From Spirochaetales bacterium (GTDB lineage Bacteria > Spirochaetota > Spirochaetia > SZUA-6 > RPPD01): a DNA stretch of 64,000 nucleotides. The notes under the pieces were generated by a model. It saw only the letters and a program-made list of their open reading frames with translations. It made no database searches and was not told where the DNA came from. This document shows positions 1-8,457 of this stretch, piece by piece; positions within the stretch are counted from its first letter, which is position 1, and every line of letters begins with the position of its first letter. The stretch covers positions 1-64,000 of the forward strand of contig JAFGJO010000008.1 of assembly GCA_016929065.1 (NCBI GenBank), written 5' to 3'. Position numbers and translations under genes: made by a program.

Positions 1-213
1 GAGCGGCTTGAATCCGAATATCCGGCTGTGGCTTTCAGGGATATGGAATTTGATATTCCAGCCGCGGACCATATCAAAAATCTTTCTGAATGCTCCAATT
101 TCAGGGGACTGCCGTTTACGGTGTATTTTAGAAAGGGGAAAGTCGCAGCTGCAACCACGAGTCTCCAGACAGAAGAACAGGTGAGAGAAATAATAGAGAG
201 GGAATTTTCCTGA
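1..213 (+). CDS. Thioredoxin-like protein, C-terminal fragment
   Basis: The reading frame is open from the first base, so the gene starts upstream of the window; the GTG at 28 is only an internal codon. The visible 70 residues fit the last part of a thioredoxin fold: an aspartate strand (MEFDIP), a helix, then GLPFTVYF. In thioredoxins the cis-proline precedes a beta strand in just this way. A GKV turn and a closing amphipathic helix follow. The active-site CxxC would lie upstream and cannot be seen, so redox activity is unproven. The gene is convergent with the AhpD-like gene, with 4 bases between the stops. The pairing of a thioredoxin-like protein with a peroxidase-type protein suggests a shared redox role (inference). 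Confidence 0.6.
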   Translation, partial: ERLESEYPAVAFRDMEFDIPAADHIKNLSECSNFRGLPFTVYFRKGKVAAATTSLQTEEQVREIIEREFS

Positions 214-217
214 TTGC

Positions 218-769
218 TTAATTTTTTAATGAATTCTTTTTTATCATGGAAGCCACGGGAAGAGAGCACAGCCAGGCAAGCCGGCGATTTCTTTTTTCTG
301 ATGCAGAGAAAAGATGTTCTTTGAAAGAGAAAACGGTATTGCAGCAGAGATTGCCGAATAAAACCGATTGTAAAAATGCCTGTATTTGGCGGGATGTATG
401 TTCTCCGTAATACTCTGTCAATGTATGAATTGACAGTGGAGACACATTCCCTTTTGTTTCTGCGAAATGCCGGGCAAAGAGGACGGCAGGTATTTCTTTC
501 GGAGTGAAATGACCTTCTTCGATGTCAAGTATATTATCAATTGTATTTTGAGATATCCCTTCTTCGAGTGCTTTTTTGGCGTGGAGAAATGAGCAGTAGG
601 CGCACTGATTTGTCTGCGATACAACGAGCATCAGCTTTTCCCGGAATTGAGGAGTGATTTGTTCCCGGCGGAGAATTTTCCGGAGACCGGACATTTTTTT
701 GAATGTTTTCTGAAAGAGAGACCAGTACTCGGAAAGGGAATCAAATGTGCGCAGGGATTCTTTTTTCAT
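218..769 (-). CDS. AhpD-like carboxymuconolactone decarboxylase family protein
   Basis: The protein has 183 residues. The motif CAYCSFLHAK gives C56, C59 and H63, the CxxC...H signature of AhpD-type alkylhydroperoxidases. In that family the two cysteines shuttle electrons to a peroxiredoxin. The rest is helical, as expected. No peroxiredoxin gene is visible here, so the partner is unknown. The start at 769 lacks a clear ribosome binding site and lies in a very AT-rich stretch. The family call is solid; the physiological substrate is open. Confidence 0.75.
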   Translation of the reverse strand: MKKESLRTFDSLSEYWSLFQKTFKKMSGLRKILRREQITPQFREKLMLVVSQTNQCAYCSFLHAKKALEEGISQNTIDNILDIEEGHFTPKEIPAVLFARHFAETKGNVSPLSIHTLTEYYGEHTSRQIQAFLQSVLFGNLCCNTVFSFKEHLFSASEKRNRRLAWLCSLPVASMIKKNSLKN

Positions 770-887
770 AAAAATATTTTATCATAAAAATAGTTTTTGT
801 TACATAATTATTGATGGTTTTGTGTAAAAAGACTGAAATTTAATTGTTATCAGTTTATTGGGGAAATCTATTTCGTGGAGGCTTGGC

Positions 888-1670
888 ATGAGTAATAAAA
901 AACGCGTTAATTACGGGAACTGGATGCCGAAAAAATTTCTTGTTATCGGGGGGCTTGTCAGTATTGCTTTACTGTTCGGTGTCGTGTTTGTTCCCGTTAT
1001 GTGGCTTAGAATTGTCATTGGCGTTTTTGCTTGTCTGGTATTGTATATGCTTTTTATTGCAGTCCGGGCATACTGGTATTTTTCTATAAAAGGGAAAAAT
1101 CTGCAGGGCACAGTGAATAATCTTGTTATTGAGCACCTCGACTGGAGCGGAAAAGGTGTGTGTCTTGATATCGGGTGCGGCAACGGGCCGGTTTCAATAC
1201 AGCTGGCGAAAAAATACCCGAATGCTCAAATAATTGCATCAGATTTTTGGGGAAAGAGCGCGTTTGAATACGGTGAAGAACAGTGCCGGATAAATGCGGA
1301 GCTGGAACAGGTTGCTGAACGGATGAAATTTGTTTTTGCCAATGCTGCGTCGCTTCCGTTTGAAGATGAATCTGTCGACGCAGTGGTGAGCAATCTCGCT
1401 TTTCATGAGGTCGCTGATTTCAAAATGAAGGAAAAGCACAAGTCGTTTCTTGAGGCATTCAGAGTGCTGAAAAAGGGCGGGGTCTTCGCGGTTCAGGATG
1501 TATTCGGCTCCAAAGTAGTTTATGGTGATTTTGATACATTGCAGAAAGTGTTGAAAGAACATGTTTCAGAGCTATATTATTATGATACTGTTAAAGAGCT
1601 CAAACTTCCAGGCTGGCTGAATACTCCCATTATGATCCAGGGGGTTGGTATTTTTTATGGGAGAAAATAA
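888..1670 (+). CDS. Membrane-anchored class I SAM-dependent methyltransferase
   Basis: I place the start at the ATG at 888, preceded by GGAGG at 877-881; a longer frame from a TTG at 858 has no such site. The 260-residue protein begins with two hydrophobic segments (about residues 17-34 and 36-58) that would anchor it in the inner membrane. A cytosolic Rossmann domain follows. Motif I is VCLDIGCGNG (91-100); a later LPFEDESVDAVVSN stretch and an FHEV segment are typical of Methyltransf_11/25 families. The substrate cannot be read from the sequence. It appears monocistronic, followed by 129 non-coding bases. Confidence 0.75.
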   Translation: MSNKKRVNYGNWMPKKFLVIGGLVSIALLFGVVFVPVMWLRIVIGVFACLVLYMLFIAVRAYWYFSIKGKNLQGTVNNLVIEHLDWSGKGVCLDIGCGNGPVSIQLAKKYPNAQIIASDFWGKSAFEYGEEQCRINAELEQVAERMKFVFANAASLPFEDESVDAVVSNLAFHEVADFKMKEKHKSFLEAFRVLKKGGVFAVQDVFGSKVVYGDFDTLQKVLKEHVSELYYYDTVKELKLPGWLNTPIMIQGVGIFYGRK

Positions 1671-1761
1671 CAGGCACTATGAAATAGTACTGTCGGTAAT
1701 AATAATTGTTTTTATTACAGAAAAAGTATTTAATAAGCAGAGAGTTTCGTGCTTAAAAAAA

Positions 1762-1780
1762 AATACCAACATGTGGTATT
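1762..1780. promoter_or_regulatory. 7-5-7 inverted repeat next to a -10 element, upstream of the PLP lyase gene
   Basis: AATACCA, five bases, then TGGTATT form a perfect inverted repeat that ends at the first base of TATAAT (1780-1785). The ATG at 1800 follows a GAGG at 1788-1792. The position fits a repressor operator overlapping the promoter of the PLP lyase/DUF89 operon. No -35 match is evident. The regulator is unknown. Confidence 0.4.
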
Positions 1781-1799
1781 ATAATGATGAGGAAATAAA

Positions 1800-2942
1800 A
1801 TGAAAAATGATCCATTAACTCCGTATGGGAACAGGCCTATGGTGACACCAATAGTTTCCGCTGTTAATTATCAGTATACTTCTTTTGAAGTATTACGGCA
1901 GATTACAGAGGGTGAAATAGACGGTTATACGTATCACCGGGACGATAATCCTACAGTAAGAACGGTGGAAAGGAAAATTGCCCAGCTGGAAGGTGCAGAG
2001 GATTGTGTAATCAGTACAACCGGCATGGCAGCTGCAACCATGACTTTTTTAACCTTTTTACAAAAAGGAGATCATCTTGTTACTTTTCATGACATTTACG
2101 GAGGGAATTACAAGCTCTCCTTGATTTTAGAAAAATTTGGTGTGGAGATTACCTGGCTTGATGCCTTGAATTACCGGGATGTAAAAGAGCACATTAAAGA
2201 AAATACAAAAATGATATTCTGTGAATCGCCCAGCAATCCATTAATAAAAGTGATAGATATCGAATACCTGTGCAAACAAGCTGATCGAGTTAATGCTCTG
2301 CTGGTTGTTGATAATACGTTTGCAACTCCCTATCATCAAAAGCCATTGGCAGCAGGTGCTGATTTGGTAATTCACAGTGCGACGAAGGCATTGGGCGGTC
2401 ATAACGATTTGATGGCAGGGGCAATTGCCTGCTCTAAAAAAGAGTATTATGACAAGCTTTGGTTTACGCGGCAGGCTATTGGAACAACCCTTGATGCTTT
2501 TTCTGCGTCACTTCTTGAGCGGGGATTGAAAACTTTCGAAATTCGTGCACAGAAGATGTCAGAAAATGCCATGCAAATTGCCCAATTTTTAAACAAGCAC
2601 CCAAAAATAAAAAAGGTATATTATCCTGGATTGGAAACTGATATCGGGCACAAGGCTGCAATAAAACAGATGAAAAACGGTTTTGGAGGGATGCTTGCGT
2701 TTGATGTTGGAGAAACAGAAAATGAAGCAAAAATATTTGTTGAAAGATTGAATAAAATAATACATGCAGTAAGTCTTGGCTGTACAGAAACCCTTGTTTG
2801 TTTGCCGGTTCTTACCACCATGCTCTATATGCCGTTGGAACGAAGAACAAGTTTTGGAGTAAAGCCGAATACGGTCCGCCTGTCAGCAGGGATTGGAAAC
2901 ATACAAGAACTGCTGGATGACTTGGGCCAGGCTTTACTATGA
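1800..2942 (+). CDS. Cys/Met metabolism PLP-dependent lyase (methionine gamma-lyase / cystathionine gamma-lyase or synthase type)
   Basis: The 380-residue length is normal for the Cys/Met-metabolism PLP family. The PLP lysine is K196 in the SATKALGGH motif, and D171 in DNTFATPY would bind the pyridine nitrogen. YGG at 100-102 and NPT at 50-52 are also family landmarks. Members cleave or build C-S bonds: cystathionine gamma-synthase, gamma-lyase or methionine gamma-lyase. The sequence does not settle which. The start has GAGG just upstream. The stop overlaps the start of the DUF89 gene by 4 bases (ATGA), so the two are translationally coupled and probably act in the same pathway. Confidence 0.85.
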   Translation: MKNDPLTPYGNRPMVTPIVSAVNYQYTSFEVLRQITEGEIDGYTYHRDDNPTVRTVERKIAQLEGAEDCVISTTGMAAATMTFLTFLQKGDHLVTFHDIYGGNYKLSLILEKFGVEITWLDALNYRDVKEHIKENTKMIFCESPSNPLIKVIDIEYLCKQADRVNALLVVDNTFATPYHQKPLAAGADLVIHSATKALGGHNDLMAGAIACSKKEYYDKLWFTRQAIGTTLDAFSASLLERGLKTFEIRAQKMSENAMQIAQFLNKHPKIKKVYYPGLETDIGHKAAIKQMKNGFGGMLAFDVGETENEAKIFVERLNKIIHAVSLGCTETLVCLPVLTTMLYMPLERRTSFGVKPNTVRLSAGIGNIQELLDDLGQALL

Positions 2943-3820
2943 AAACATATTTGGGATGTATTCCCTGTTTTTTTAAACAAACGATAGAAGCCGGTAAAAT
3001 GATGGGTTTACCTGATGATAAAGTGAAAAGAATGCTTGATAAAGTAGCCCTGCAAATTCCGGAAATTGAATTGGCATCATCTCCTCCTGCAATGGGAAGA
3101 ATAATCCACAGAATAATCAGGGAGCAAATAAATAATCCGGATCCTTATCTGGAATTAAAACAAAAAAGTAATGAAATTGCTCTGGCAATTTTTCCCGACT
3201 TAAAGAAAATGGTTGAAAATTCAGAAGACAGATTATTAAAGGCTGTTGAAATTGCTATTGCAGGAAATATCATCGATTATGGTGCCGTTGTAGATTTGGA
3301 TATAAATAAAGAGATCAATTCGATTGTAAATTCCGAAGAAGACAAAATAAGAAATGAGAGCACAAGACATTTTGCTTTTCTCGAGTTTAAAAATTCATTG
3401 GCAAAAGCCAATACCCTTTTATATTTGGCAGATAATGCAGGCGAAATAGTCTTTGATAGGGTTCTTATAGAGGAAATAAAGAATTTGTATCCGGATCTAC
3501 AAATTTATTGTGCAGTGCGAGGGAATCCTGTTCTGAATGATTGTCTGATTGCGGATGCCGTATCTGTCGGAATTGATAAAATTACAACAGTGATTTCAAA
3601 TGGTACAGATGCCCCCGGCACAATACTGGATTCCTGTTCCAAAGAGTTTCTGGATATCTGGAATGCAAGTGATTTAATTATAAGTAAAGGCCAGGGAAAT
3701 TATGAGAGTTTGTCCAATCAACAGGGGAATATCTTTTTTATGTTCATTGCCAAATGCGAGGTGCTTGCAGGAGATATCGGCTGTTGTTTACGTGATGTCA
3801 TATTATGCAGAAACCGGTGA
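2939..3820 (+). CDS. DUF89 / ARMT1-like damage-control phosphatase
   Basis: The 293-residue protein starts with a CxxC (LGCIPCFFKQ) as in prokaryotic DUF89 proteins. It also has the family core: LADNAGEIVFDRVLI, a later RGNPVLND, a TDAPGT stretch and SKGQGNYESL. In DUF89 proteins such Asp/Asn residues bind a divalent metal and act on phosphometabolites; several members are thought to be damage-control phosphatases. It overlaps the PLP lyase by 4 bases. An attractive but unproven reading is that it removes a damaged phosphorylated by-product linked to that lyase. It converges on the CoA-binding-domain gene. Confidence 0.8.
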   Translation: MKTYLGCIPCFFKQTIEAGKMMGLPDDKVKRMLDKVALQIPEIELASSPPAMGRIIHRIIREQINNPDPYLELKQKSNEIALAIFPDLKKMVENSEDRLLKAVEIAIAGNIIDYGAVVDLDINKEINSIVNSEEDKIRNESTRHFAFLEFKNSLAKANTLLYLADNAGEIVFDRVLIEEIKNLYPDLQIYCAVRGNPVLNDCLIADAVSVGIDKITTVISNGTDAPGTILDSCSKEFLDIWNASDLIISKGQGNYESLSNQQGNIFFMFIAKCEVLAGDIGCCLRDVILCRNR

Positions 3821-3852
3821 TTATATTTGGTTACGCTGATATCAGGCACTTT

Positions 3853-4269
3853 TTAAAATTGACCGGTTTTTAATAACACAAGGGTACACGCTTCCATGAC
3901 AGCAATCCCGTGCGAATTCAGTGTGTCTTTGACAGCTTCTGATTCTGAACCGGGATTTAATATTATTCTTTTCGGTTTTATGGAAATAATTTCCGACAGT
4001 ATTGATTCCAGTTTTTTCGGATTCATATATACTGTTACAGTATCAATTTTGTCTTTTACATCTTTAATGCTTGGTGAGCACGCTGCATTTTCAATATATT
4101 CATAATTTGGATTAATTGGATATACGTTGTATCCCTTATCCATCAATAACTTTTGGGCGATATTCGCATAGCGTTCAGGTTTTGTTGTTGCTCCCAAAAT
4201 GGCAACATTTTTATTATTTGATTCTACAGTATATTGCTTTGAAGTGTCAAATTGATGATAATGAAACAA
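3853..4269 (-). CDS. CoA-binding-domain protein (YccU-like), copy 1
   Basis: The domain is a small Rossmann-like CoA_binding fold: VAILGATTKPERYAN at the nucleotide loop, YPINP, TVTVYMNP and RIILNPG. By eye it is about two-thirds identical to the protein at 20664-21038 and ends in the same 13 residues. The only standard start in frame is a TTG at 4269 without a ribosome binding site, and an in-frame stop lies at 4297-4299. This adds 18 residues that the paralog lacks. The start is therefore uncertain, and the translation signal may be damaged. The family has no agreed function; similar domains occur in succinyl-CoA synthetase and acyltransferases. Confidence 0.7.
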   Translation of the reverse strand: MFHYHQFDTSKQYTVESNNKNVAILGATTKPERYANIAQKLLMDKGYNVYPINPNYEYIENAACSPSIKDVKDKIDTVTVYMNPKKLESILSEIISIKPKRIILNPGSESEAVKDTLNSHGIAVMEACTLVLLKTGQF

Positions 4270-4314
4270 TTGTATTACAGCAAAGATTTCCGAATATTAC
4301 TGATTGCACAATAG

Positions 4315-4521
4315 CCCGAATTTGAAACGGCTTATGATTGCCGCAGGTTGACAACAGAGTTTGCACGGCTTTTGGAGCGGATCTTCTGGACAGAAGGAAC
4401 ATCACGTGCCATGCCCTTCCGGGAAAACATCTTTGACGCTGTATTCAGTAACGGATCGCTTCATGAATGGGAAAACCCGGTACAGGAACATTGTTTGTGC
4501 CGGGCAATTATTTTTATGTGA
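4315..4521 (+). pseudogene. Remnant of a class I methyltransferase gene
   Basis: This open frame has no plausible start and encodes a fragment ending in AMPFRENIFDAVFSNGSLH followed by EWENPV. That is the acidic-loop and post-motif region of a Methyltransf_11/25-type enzyme. The SAM-binding motif I is missing upstream and the C-terminal half is missing downstream, where the frame closes after an unrelated 16-residue tail. A neighbouring frame reads DLLDRRNITCHALPG, which suggests an old frameshift. It differs from the complete methyltransferase at 888-1670. I read it as a decayed gene. Confidence 0.5.
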
Positions 4522-4526
4522 GATAA

Positions 4527-5933
4527 TTACTTCGTCTTAAACTTCATGATCTCTGTTTCAAGAATCTCGATGCTTCCCGCATTTTGTGTACTCATTTCAG
4601 AAAGGAGCAGTGCGGAGTTGGCAATCTGGCTCATCCCCGATGCGATTTCACTCATGCCGTGATTGTTGTCTACAGACAGTTCGGTAAGCTGGTTCATGGA
4701 ATTATTGATCTCCTCAGTACCCTTAATCATCTGTTGTGATGTTCCTCGGACTTGTTCAGTTATTTCTATAAGCTGTGTCAGAGATTCAGTAATATTGTAT
4801 GAGCCGGTATTGATTTCCTGAATGCCCTGAAGCGTCTCGTTCATGCTCTGTGAAATTTCGTGAATGCCGTTTATCAGTTTTTCCGTCTGTTTTCCGGTTT
4901 TTTCCGCTGATATCGCTGTGGCAGTAATCTTTTGTATAATCAATCCGACTGATTCGGATATATTCCGGGCATTGGTCGCTGTTGCTTCCGCAAGCTTGCG
5001 GATTTCCTCGGCAACCACATTGAAACCTTTTCCCTCTTCTCCTGCATGGGCAGCCTCAATTGAAGCATTCAAGGCGAGCAGGTTGGTCTGCCGGGCAACA
5101 TCATCAATCAGATTATTCAGCTGCTGAATTGTTTCCGCTGACGTGGCGATATCCTGAATTGCTGATATTGTTTCTGTCATCTCCTCTCCTGAAATTATTG
5201 CCATTGATTCAAGGGCATCGCTTGCTTTCTTTTTATCAACAATCGTTTTTTCGATATTGTGAATAGAAGAGATCATTTCTTGAATTGAAGAAGAGGATTC
5301 AGATACCGAGGCAGACTGATTTTGAATCATGTTCCCGACTTCAGTAATAAACTGGTTGAGCACATCGGTCGTTGCTTTTGTCTTGTCTATTTCTGTGTCA
5401 AGTATTGTTATCTTCTGCTGCATCGAGGTGACGGTTGTTGATATCTCTTCAATTGTGGAGGCGGTTTCTTCAGAATTGGTTGCAAGATTGTCGCCGATGC
5501 CCCGGCTTTGCTCGCTTACCTGTTTCAGGTTGTTGATGATCAGGCTCAGGTTCATGATAAACTCATTATAGGCATTCGAAAGTCTGCCGATTTCGTCTTC
5601 GGTGTTGATATCGATCGATTCGGTAAGATCTCCACCGCCCTTAGAAATATCATCCATCTTTTTTTCAATTCTTCTGATCGGATCGTAGATGGACTTTTTA
5701 AGGATAAAAGCAGCGGCAAAAATAATGCCCATTCCCAGCGGAAATGCCCAGTAGAGCATTTCCAGTCCCCGCAGCCCGATCATAAAGCCGATATAGGCAA
5801 CAACCGCAACACTCAATAAATTGGAAACAGCAATACGGAACAGAATGGATTTTTTGAAAATGATTTTGAATATCCCAAACAGTGCAGCCGCTGTTATAAT
5901 GATTATTAATGCAAGAATGATTTCAATTGACAT
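4527..5933 (-). CDS. Methyl-accepting chemotaxis protein without a periplasmic sensor domain
   Basis: The chosen ATG at 5933 has a perfect GGAGGTGA a few bases upstream; the GTG at 5942 would overlap that site. The 468-residue protein starts with three closely spaced hydrophobic helices (about residues 4-24, 33-53 and 58-78). A HAMP-like region follows (about 80-132), then a long coiled coil. The hairpin tip, around 276-320, carries the conserved [19 protein letters not shown] and [14 protein letters not shown] motifs that contact CheA and CheW. There is no ligand-binding domain between the membrane helices. It may sense within the membrane, sense cell energy, or work through a partner. No other chemotaxis genes are nearby. 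Confidence 0.9.
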   Translation of the reverse strand: MSIEIILALIIIITAAALFGIFKIIFKKSILFRIAVSNLLSVAVVAYIGFMIGLRGLEMLYWAFPLGMGIIFAAAFILKKSIYDPIRRIEKKMDDISKGGGDLTESIDINTEDEIGRLSNAYNEFIMNLSLIINNLKQVSEQSRGIGDNLATNSEETASTIEEISTTVTSMQQKITILDTEIDKTKATTDVLNQFITEVGNMIQNQSASVSESSSSIQEMISSIHNIEKTIVDKKKASDALESMAIISGEEMTETISAIQDIATSAETIQQLNNLIDDVARQTNLLALNASIEAAHAGEEGKGFNVVAEEIRKLAEATATNARNISESVGLIIQKITATAISAEKTGKQTEKLINGIHEISQSMNETLQGIQEINTGSYNITESLTQLIEITEQVRGTSQQMIKGTEEINNSMNQLTELSVDNNHGMSEIASGMSQIANSALLLSEMSTQNAGSIEILETEIMKFKTK

Positions 5934-6085
5934 TGCTCTCACCTCCGATACAAATTACAAATCGATATGTTCACCGGGGCATAATAATAAAGAAGAATGG
6001 ATAGTTGATTGGTAACGACATTGTTTTTGCCCTGTTTAACTTTCATTGTATGGTTTTTTCAGGCAAAATCAAAGGAATTTTAAAC

Positions 6086-6113
6086 TTGAAAAAAAAAGAT
6101 CCTGATGTATTCT
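6086..6113 (+). promoter_or_regulatory. Predicted promoter of the membrane protein gene
   Basis: TTGAAA at 6086-6091, a 16-base spacer and TATTCT at 6108-6113 resemble a housekeeping sigma promoter. The predicted transcript would start about 10 bases before the ATG at 6131 and still include the AGAGGAG ribosome binding site. Confidence 0.4.
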
Positions 6114-6130
6114 ATTGAGAGGAGATGAAA

Positions 6131-7117
6131 ATGGAACCGTCAAAAGCAAAAAAGAAAGTTCAGGATATGATCAATATCGATGAACTCATTTTTGATATTC
6201 TTGTTTCTGCCGGGATTATTGTGCTGGGCAATTTGGTGCTGCAGGATATGAAATGGACTGAGGATCTTGGTCCGGAGTTTCTTTCCATTGCGGTACTCGT
6301 GGTCGAGTTCATGCTGAGCTATTATCTGGGAAAGACAACCGCCGGCATGATCACCAAAGATTTCATGGATTCAAAAAAGACTTCTTCGTTGAAAGACATT
6401 ATCATTCCCGGGCTTTTTGGGCTCGTTTCCGTGTATACTCTTTTTGTTTTGTGGATTTCCCTGCCGGTGGTGCTGGGGGTGCCGGGTGTTCTGACTTTTG
6501 TGCTGGGAATCATTCTGTGTATCATCGGAGCGATTGCAGGTTCCGGGATGTCCGCATCCGGGTTTTCCGATCCACTGCCAATGAAAGAAGATCAAGATAT
6601 CAGGAAATTCCCGCTTTTCAAATATGTTGATTCAAAGGCAATGACCAGACATCCTGTAATAATTCTGCCGATTGTCGTCTTCTTTTTTGTTCTGATATAT
6701 ATTCTCTCCATATTCGGTGATGAAAGCGGTCTGCTCGCTGTGGGGATATTTCTCCTCTCGATTATCGCTGCGGTGCTTGCTCTGGTCGTTTCGGGATTCG
6801 TCATGATGCTGTGGATCGCTTTCTACGAGGCAGCTGTCAAAAAAGTCAGGGTGCTGGACATTTTCATTACAAAACTCCTGGTACCGTTTATTCTGCTCGG
6901 GATTCTGGTTGCATGGGAGAACATTTATCTTGTTTCTTCGGCAAAAGAGTTCGGGGAAAACAACATCGGCTGGGTGATTTTTGCCCTGTTTTTTACCGGG
7001 ATTATACCACTCCGGCTCATCATGATGTTCAAACCGCCGCTACGGATTTTAAATATTATTATCGCTGTTGCGGCATTTGCCTTTTATATTTATTCGATAC
7101 AGTTTATCAGTTTATAG
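6131..7117 (+). CDS. Polytopic membrane protein of unknown function
   Basis: I choose the ATG at 6131, which has AGAGGAG at a normal spacing; the ATG at 6125 is too close to it. The 328-residue protein has about nine hydrophobic helices between residue 18 and the C terminus. A short soluble loop around residues 145-175 carries SDPLPMKEDQD. I see no catalytic or transport motif. It is convergent with another multi-helix protein at 7138, but I see no clear similarity between them. Function unknown. Confidence 0.6.
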   Translation: MEPSKAKKKVQDMINIDELIFDILVSAGIIVLGNLVLQDMKWTEDLGPEFLSIAVLVVEFMLSYYLGKTTAGMITKDFMDSKKTSSLKDIIIPGLFGLVSVYTLFVLWISLPVVLGVPGVLTFVLGIILCIIGAIAGSGMSASGFSDPLPMKEDQDIRKFPLFKYVDSKAMTRHPVIILPIVVFFFVLIYILSIFGDESGLLAVGIFLLSIIAAVLALVVSGFVMMLWIAFYEAAVKKVRVLDIFITKLLVPFILLGILVAWENIYLVSSAKEFGENNIGWVIFALFFTGIIPLRLIMMFKPPLRILNIIIAVAAFAFYIYSIQFISL

Positions 7118-7137
7118 AGCAGTTGCCGGGGATATTT

Positions 7138-7878
7138 CTATAGAGGCTGTAGTGAGGCAATTTGATAGAGCAAAGTCCCTATAGAAAAGAGCACGGCTGT
7201 AAAAAAAGAAATCAAAGACAGCCTCGATATGCCGCCCGTCCGCATGACCAGGTATCTGAATGGGACAAACGTTGTCAGGGTGAGGGTGAGGATGAGTCCC
7301 GGATCGTTTGAAAACGATGACCATGAGTCTTGAAGGCTTCCGATTGAAAGTCCCGCCAGAAGCGATGCAGCAGGGATGACCCAGACCGCAAAAAAAGCTT
7401 TTTTGTCTTCCGGGATATTTTTAATTTCTGATTTTTTGCTTCTGCCGGAATTAGAACCAAATAGTATGGCGTTCACGATGAGGGCCGCAACAAAGACAAT
7501 ACCCATGGCAAGTTTTATCATTGGATGCCAGTCATCAAAACTGAAATTCGGGGTAGCCGCTGCGACACAGATAACCAGCAGGTAGCCGGGGAAAAACGCG
7601 AAGGTTATGGCGAAGAAATAATTGATGATAGTTTGAAGAAAAGCGGGGAGGCGGATATTACTCTGGACAAATAACGGCTGCGCGCCGCTGCCGATGTCAT
7701 GCTTGAAGACATAGCGGTAGAGGAAAAGGAACATGCCGTACATCACAATAACCGCGATTGCGTTTACAGGCCTGGGAACAAGGGTTATTCCAAAAAAAGA
7801 AAGAACAGAGAGAAGAATATATGCCCCGTCTATTAATAAATTTGAGAGAAGTGACTGTTGCTTTATTCTATTTCCCAT
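7138..7878 (-). CDS. Polytopic membrane protein of unknown function
   Basis: The 246-residue protein has six or seven hydrophobic helices and a charged cytoplasmic-looking loop near residues 145-162 (NSGRSKKSEIKN). It follows the isoprenylcysteine-methyltransferase-like gene with a 9-base gap and is probably cotranscribed with it. No recognisable domain or ribosome binding site is visible. Function unknown. Confidence 0.55.
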   Translation of the reverse strand: MGNRIKQQSLLSNLLIDGAYILLSVLSFFGITLVPRPVNAIAVIVMYGMFLFLYRYVFKHDIGSGAQPLFVQSNIRLPAFLQTIINYFFAITFAFFPGYLLVICVAAATPNFSFDDWHPMIKLAMGIVFVAALIVNAILFGSNSGRSKKSEIKNIPEDKKAFFAVWVIPAASLLAGLSIGSLQDSWSSFSNDPGLILTLTLTTFVPFRYLVMRTGGISRLSLISFFTAVLFSIGTLLYQIASLQPL

Positions 7879-7887
7879 ATTTTCAGT

Positions 7888-8382
7888 TTACTGTGATTTT
7901 ATCAGTTTTGGAAACCATTTTCCGGTATTTTTTTTATAGTCTGTATACACTTTTCCAAATAGTGACTCAAGCTGTTTTTCTTCAATTGAGGCGATGATAT
8001 GAAGAAAAATAAAAATGCCTGCTGTGATGCAGAGAGAAGCAATTGAAAATGTAATAAAAACAAGTCCAGTGTAGATAAGAATTTCAGCGAAGTATATCGG
8101 GTGGCGCAAAAATTGAAAAAAGCCTTTTGTAATGAGTGTTGCTTTTAAATTCTGTTTTTTAAAAACAAGCTTGTAACTTGTGTATGCCATGACGAGAGCA
8201 AACAGAATAGTTGCTGTACCCGTGGGAATTCGAATTAATAGTAAAACATTTCGGGCTAAAAAATCTGAAAAGTGAATAATGAATGAATCAATAATCCATG
8301 TGGTGAAGAACAGGATGCATCCGATTAATTGGCCGAAATCTGTTACAGCGCGCTGTGTACTGAATTTGTTATTGTGTTTCAT
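7888..8382 (-). CDS. Isoprenylcysteine carboxyl methyltransferase (ICMT/PEMT) family membrane protein
   Basis: The 164-residue integral membrane protein ends with the family pattern: a helix, FLRHPIYFAEIL, another membrane segment, then EEKQLESLFGKVYTDYKK. In ICMT and PEMT enzymes the R-H-P-xY and E-x-x-L-x-x-x-xG-x-x-Y elements bind SAM at the membrane face. Bacterial homologs methylate small or lipid substrates, mostly undefined. A GGAGGA ribosome binding site precedes the start. Upstream are a good promoter (8402-8430) and a Fur-box-like sequence (8431-8445), so expression may respond to metal. It leads a two-gene unit with the membrane protein at 7138. Confidence 0.75.
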   Translation of the reverse strand: MKHNNKFSTQRAVTDFGQLIGCILFFTTWIIDSFIIHFSDFLARNVLLLIRIPTGTATILFALVMAYTSYKLVFKKQNLKATLITKGFFQFLRHPIYFAEILIYTGLVFITFSIASLCITAGIFIFLHIIASIEEKQLESLFGKVYTDYKKNTGKWFPKLIKSQ

Positions 8383-8401
8383 GGAATCCTCCGGTGTATC
8401 G

Positions 8402-8430
8402 AGAATACCCGAAATATGTATCGATGTAAA
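8402..8430 (-). promoter_or_regulatory. Predicted promoter of the ICMT-family gene
   Basis: On the minus strand TTTACA (8425-8430), a 17-base spacer and TATTCT (8402-8407) lie 20 bases before the start codon, with GGAGGA in between. The Fur-box-like sequence adjoins the -35 element. Confidence 0.45.
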
Positions 8431-8445
8431 TGAAAATCATTGTCA
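8431..8445. promoter_or_regulatory. Fur-box-like operator upstream of the ICMT-family gene
   Basis: TGAAAAT-C-ATTGTCA matches the 7-1-7 Fur consensus TGATAAT-N-ATTATCA at 12 of 14 defined positions. It sits between the end of the TrmO-FmdE gene and the ICMT-family promoter, next to the -35 element. A fur gene lies 4.7 kb away. Binding is inferred only. Confidence 0.45.
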
Positions 8446-8457
8446 TTAATTATTTTT

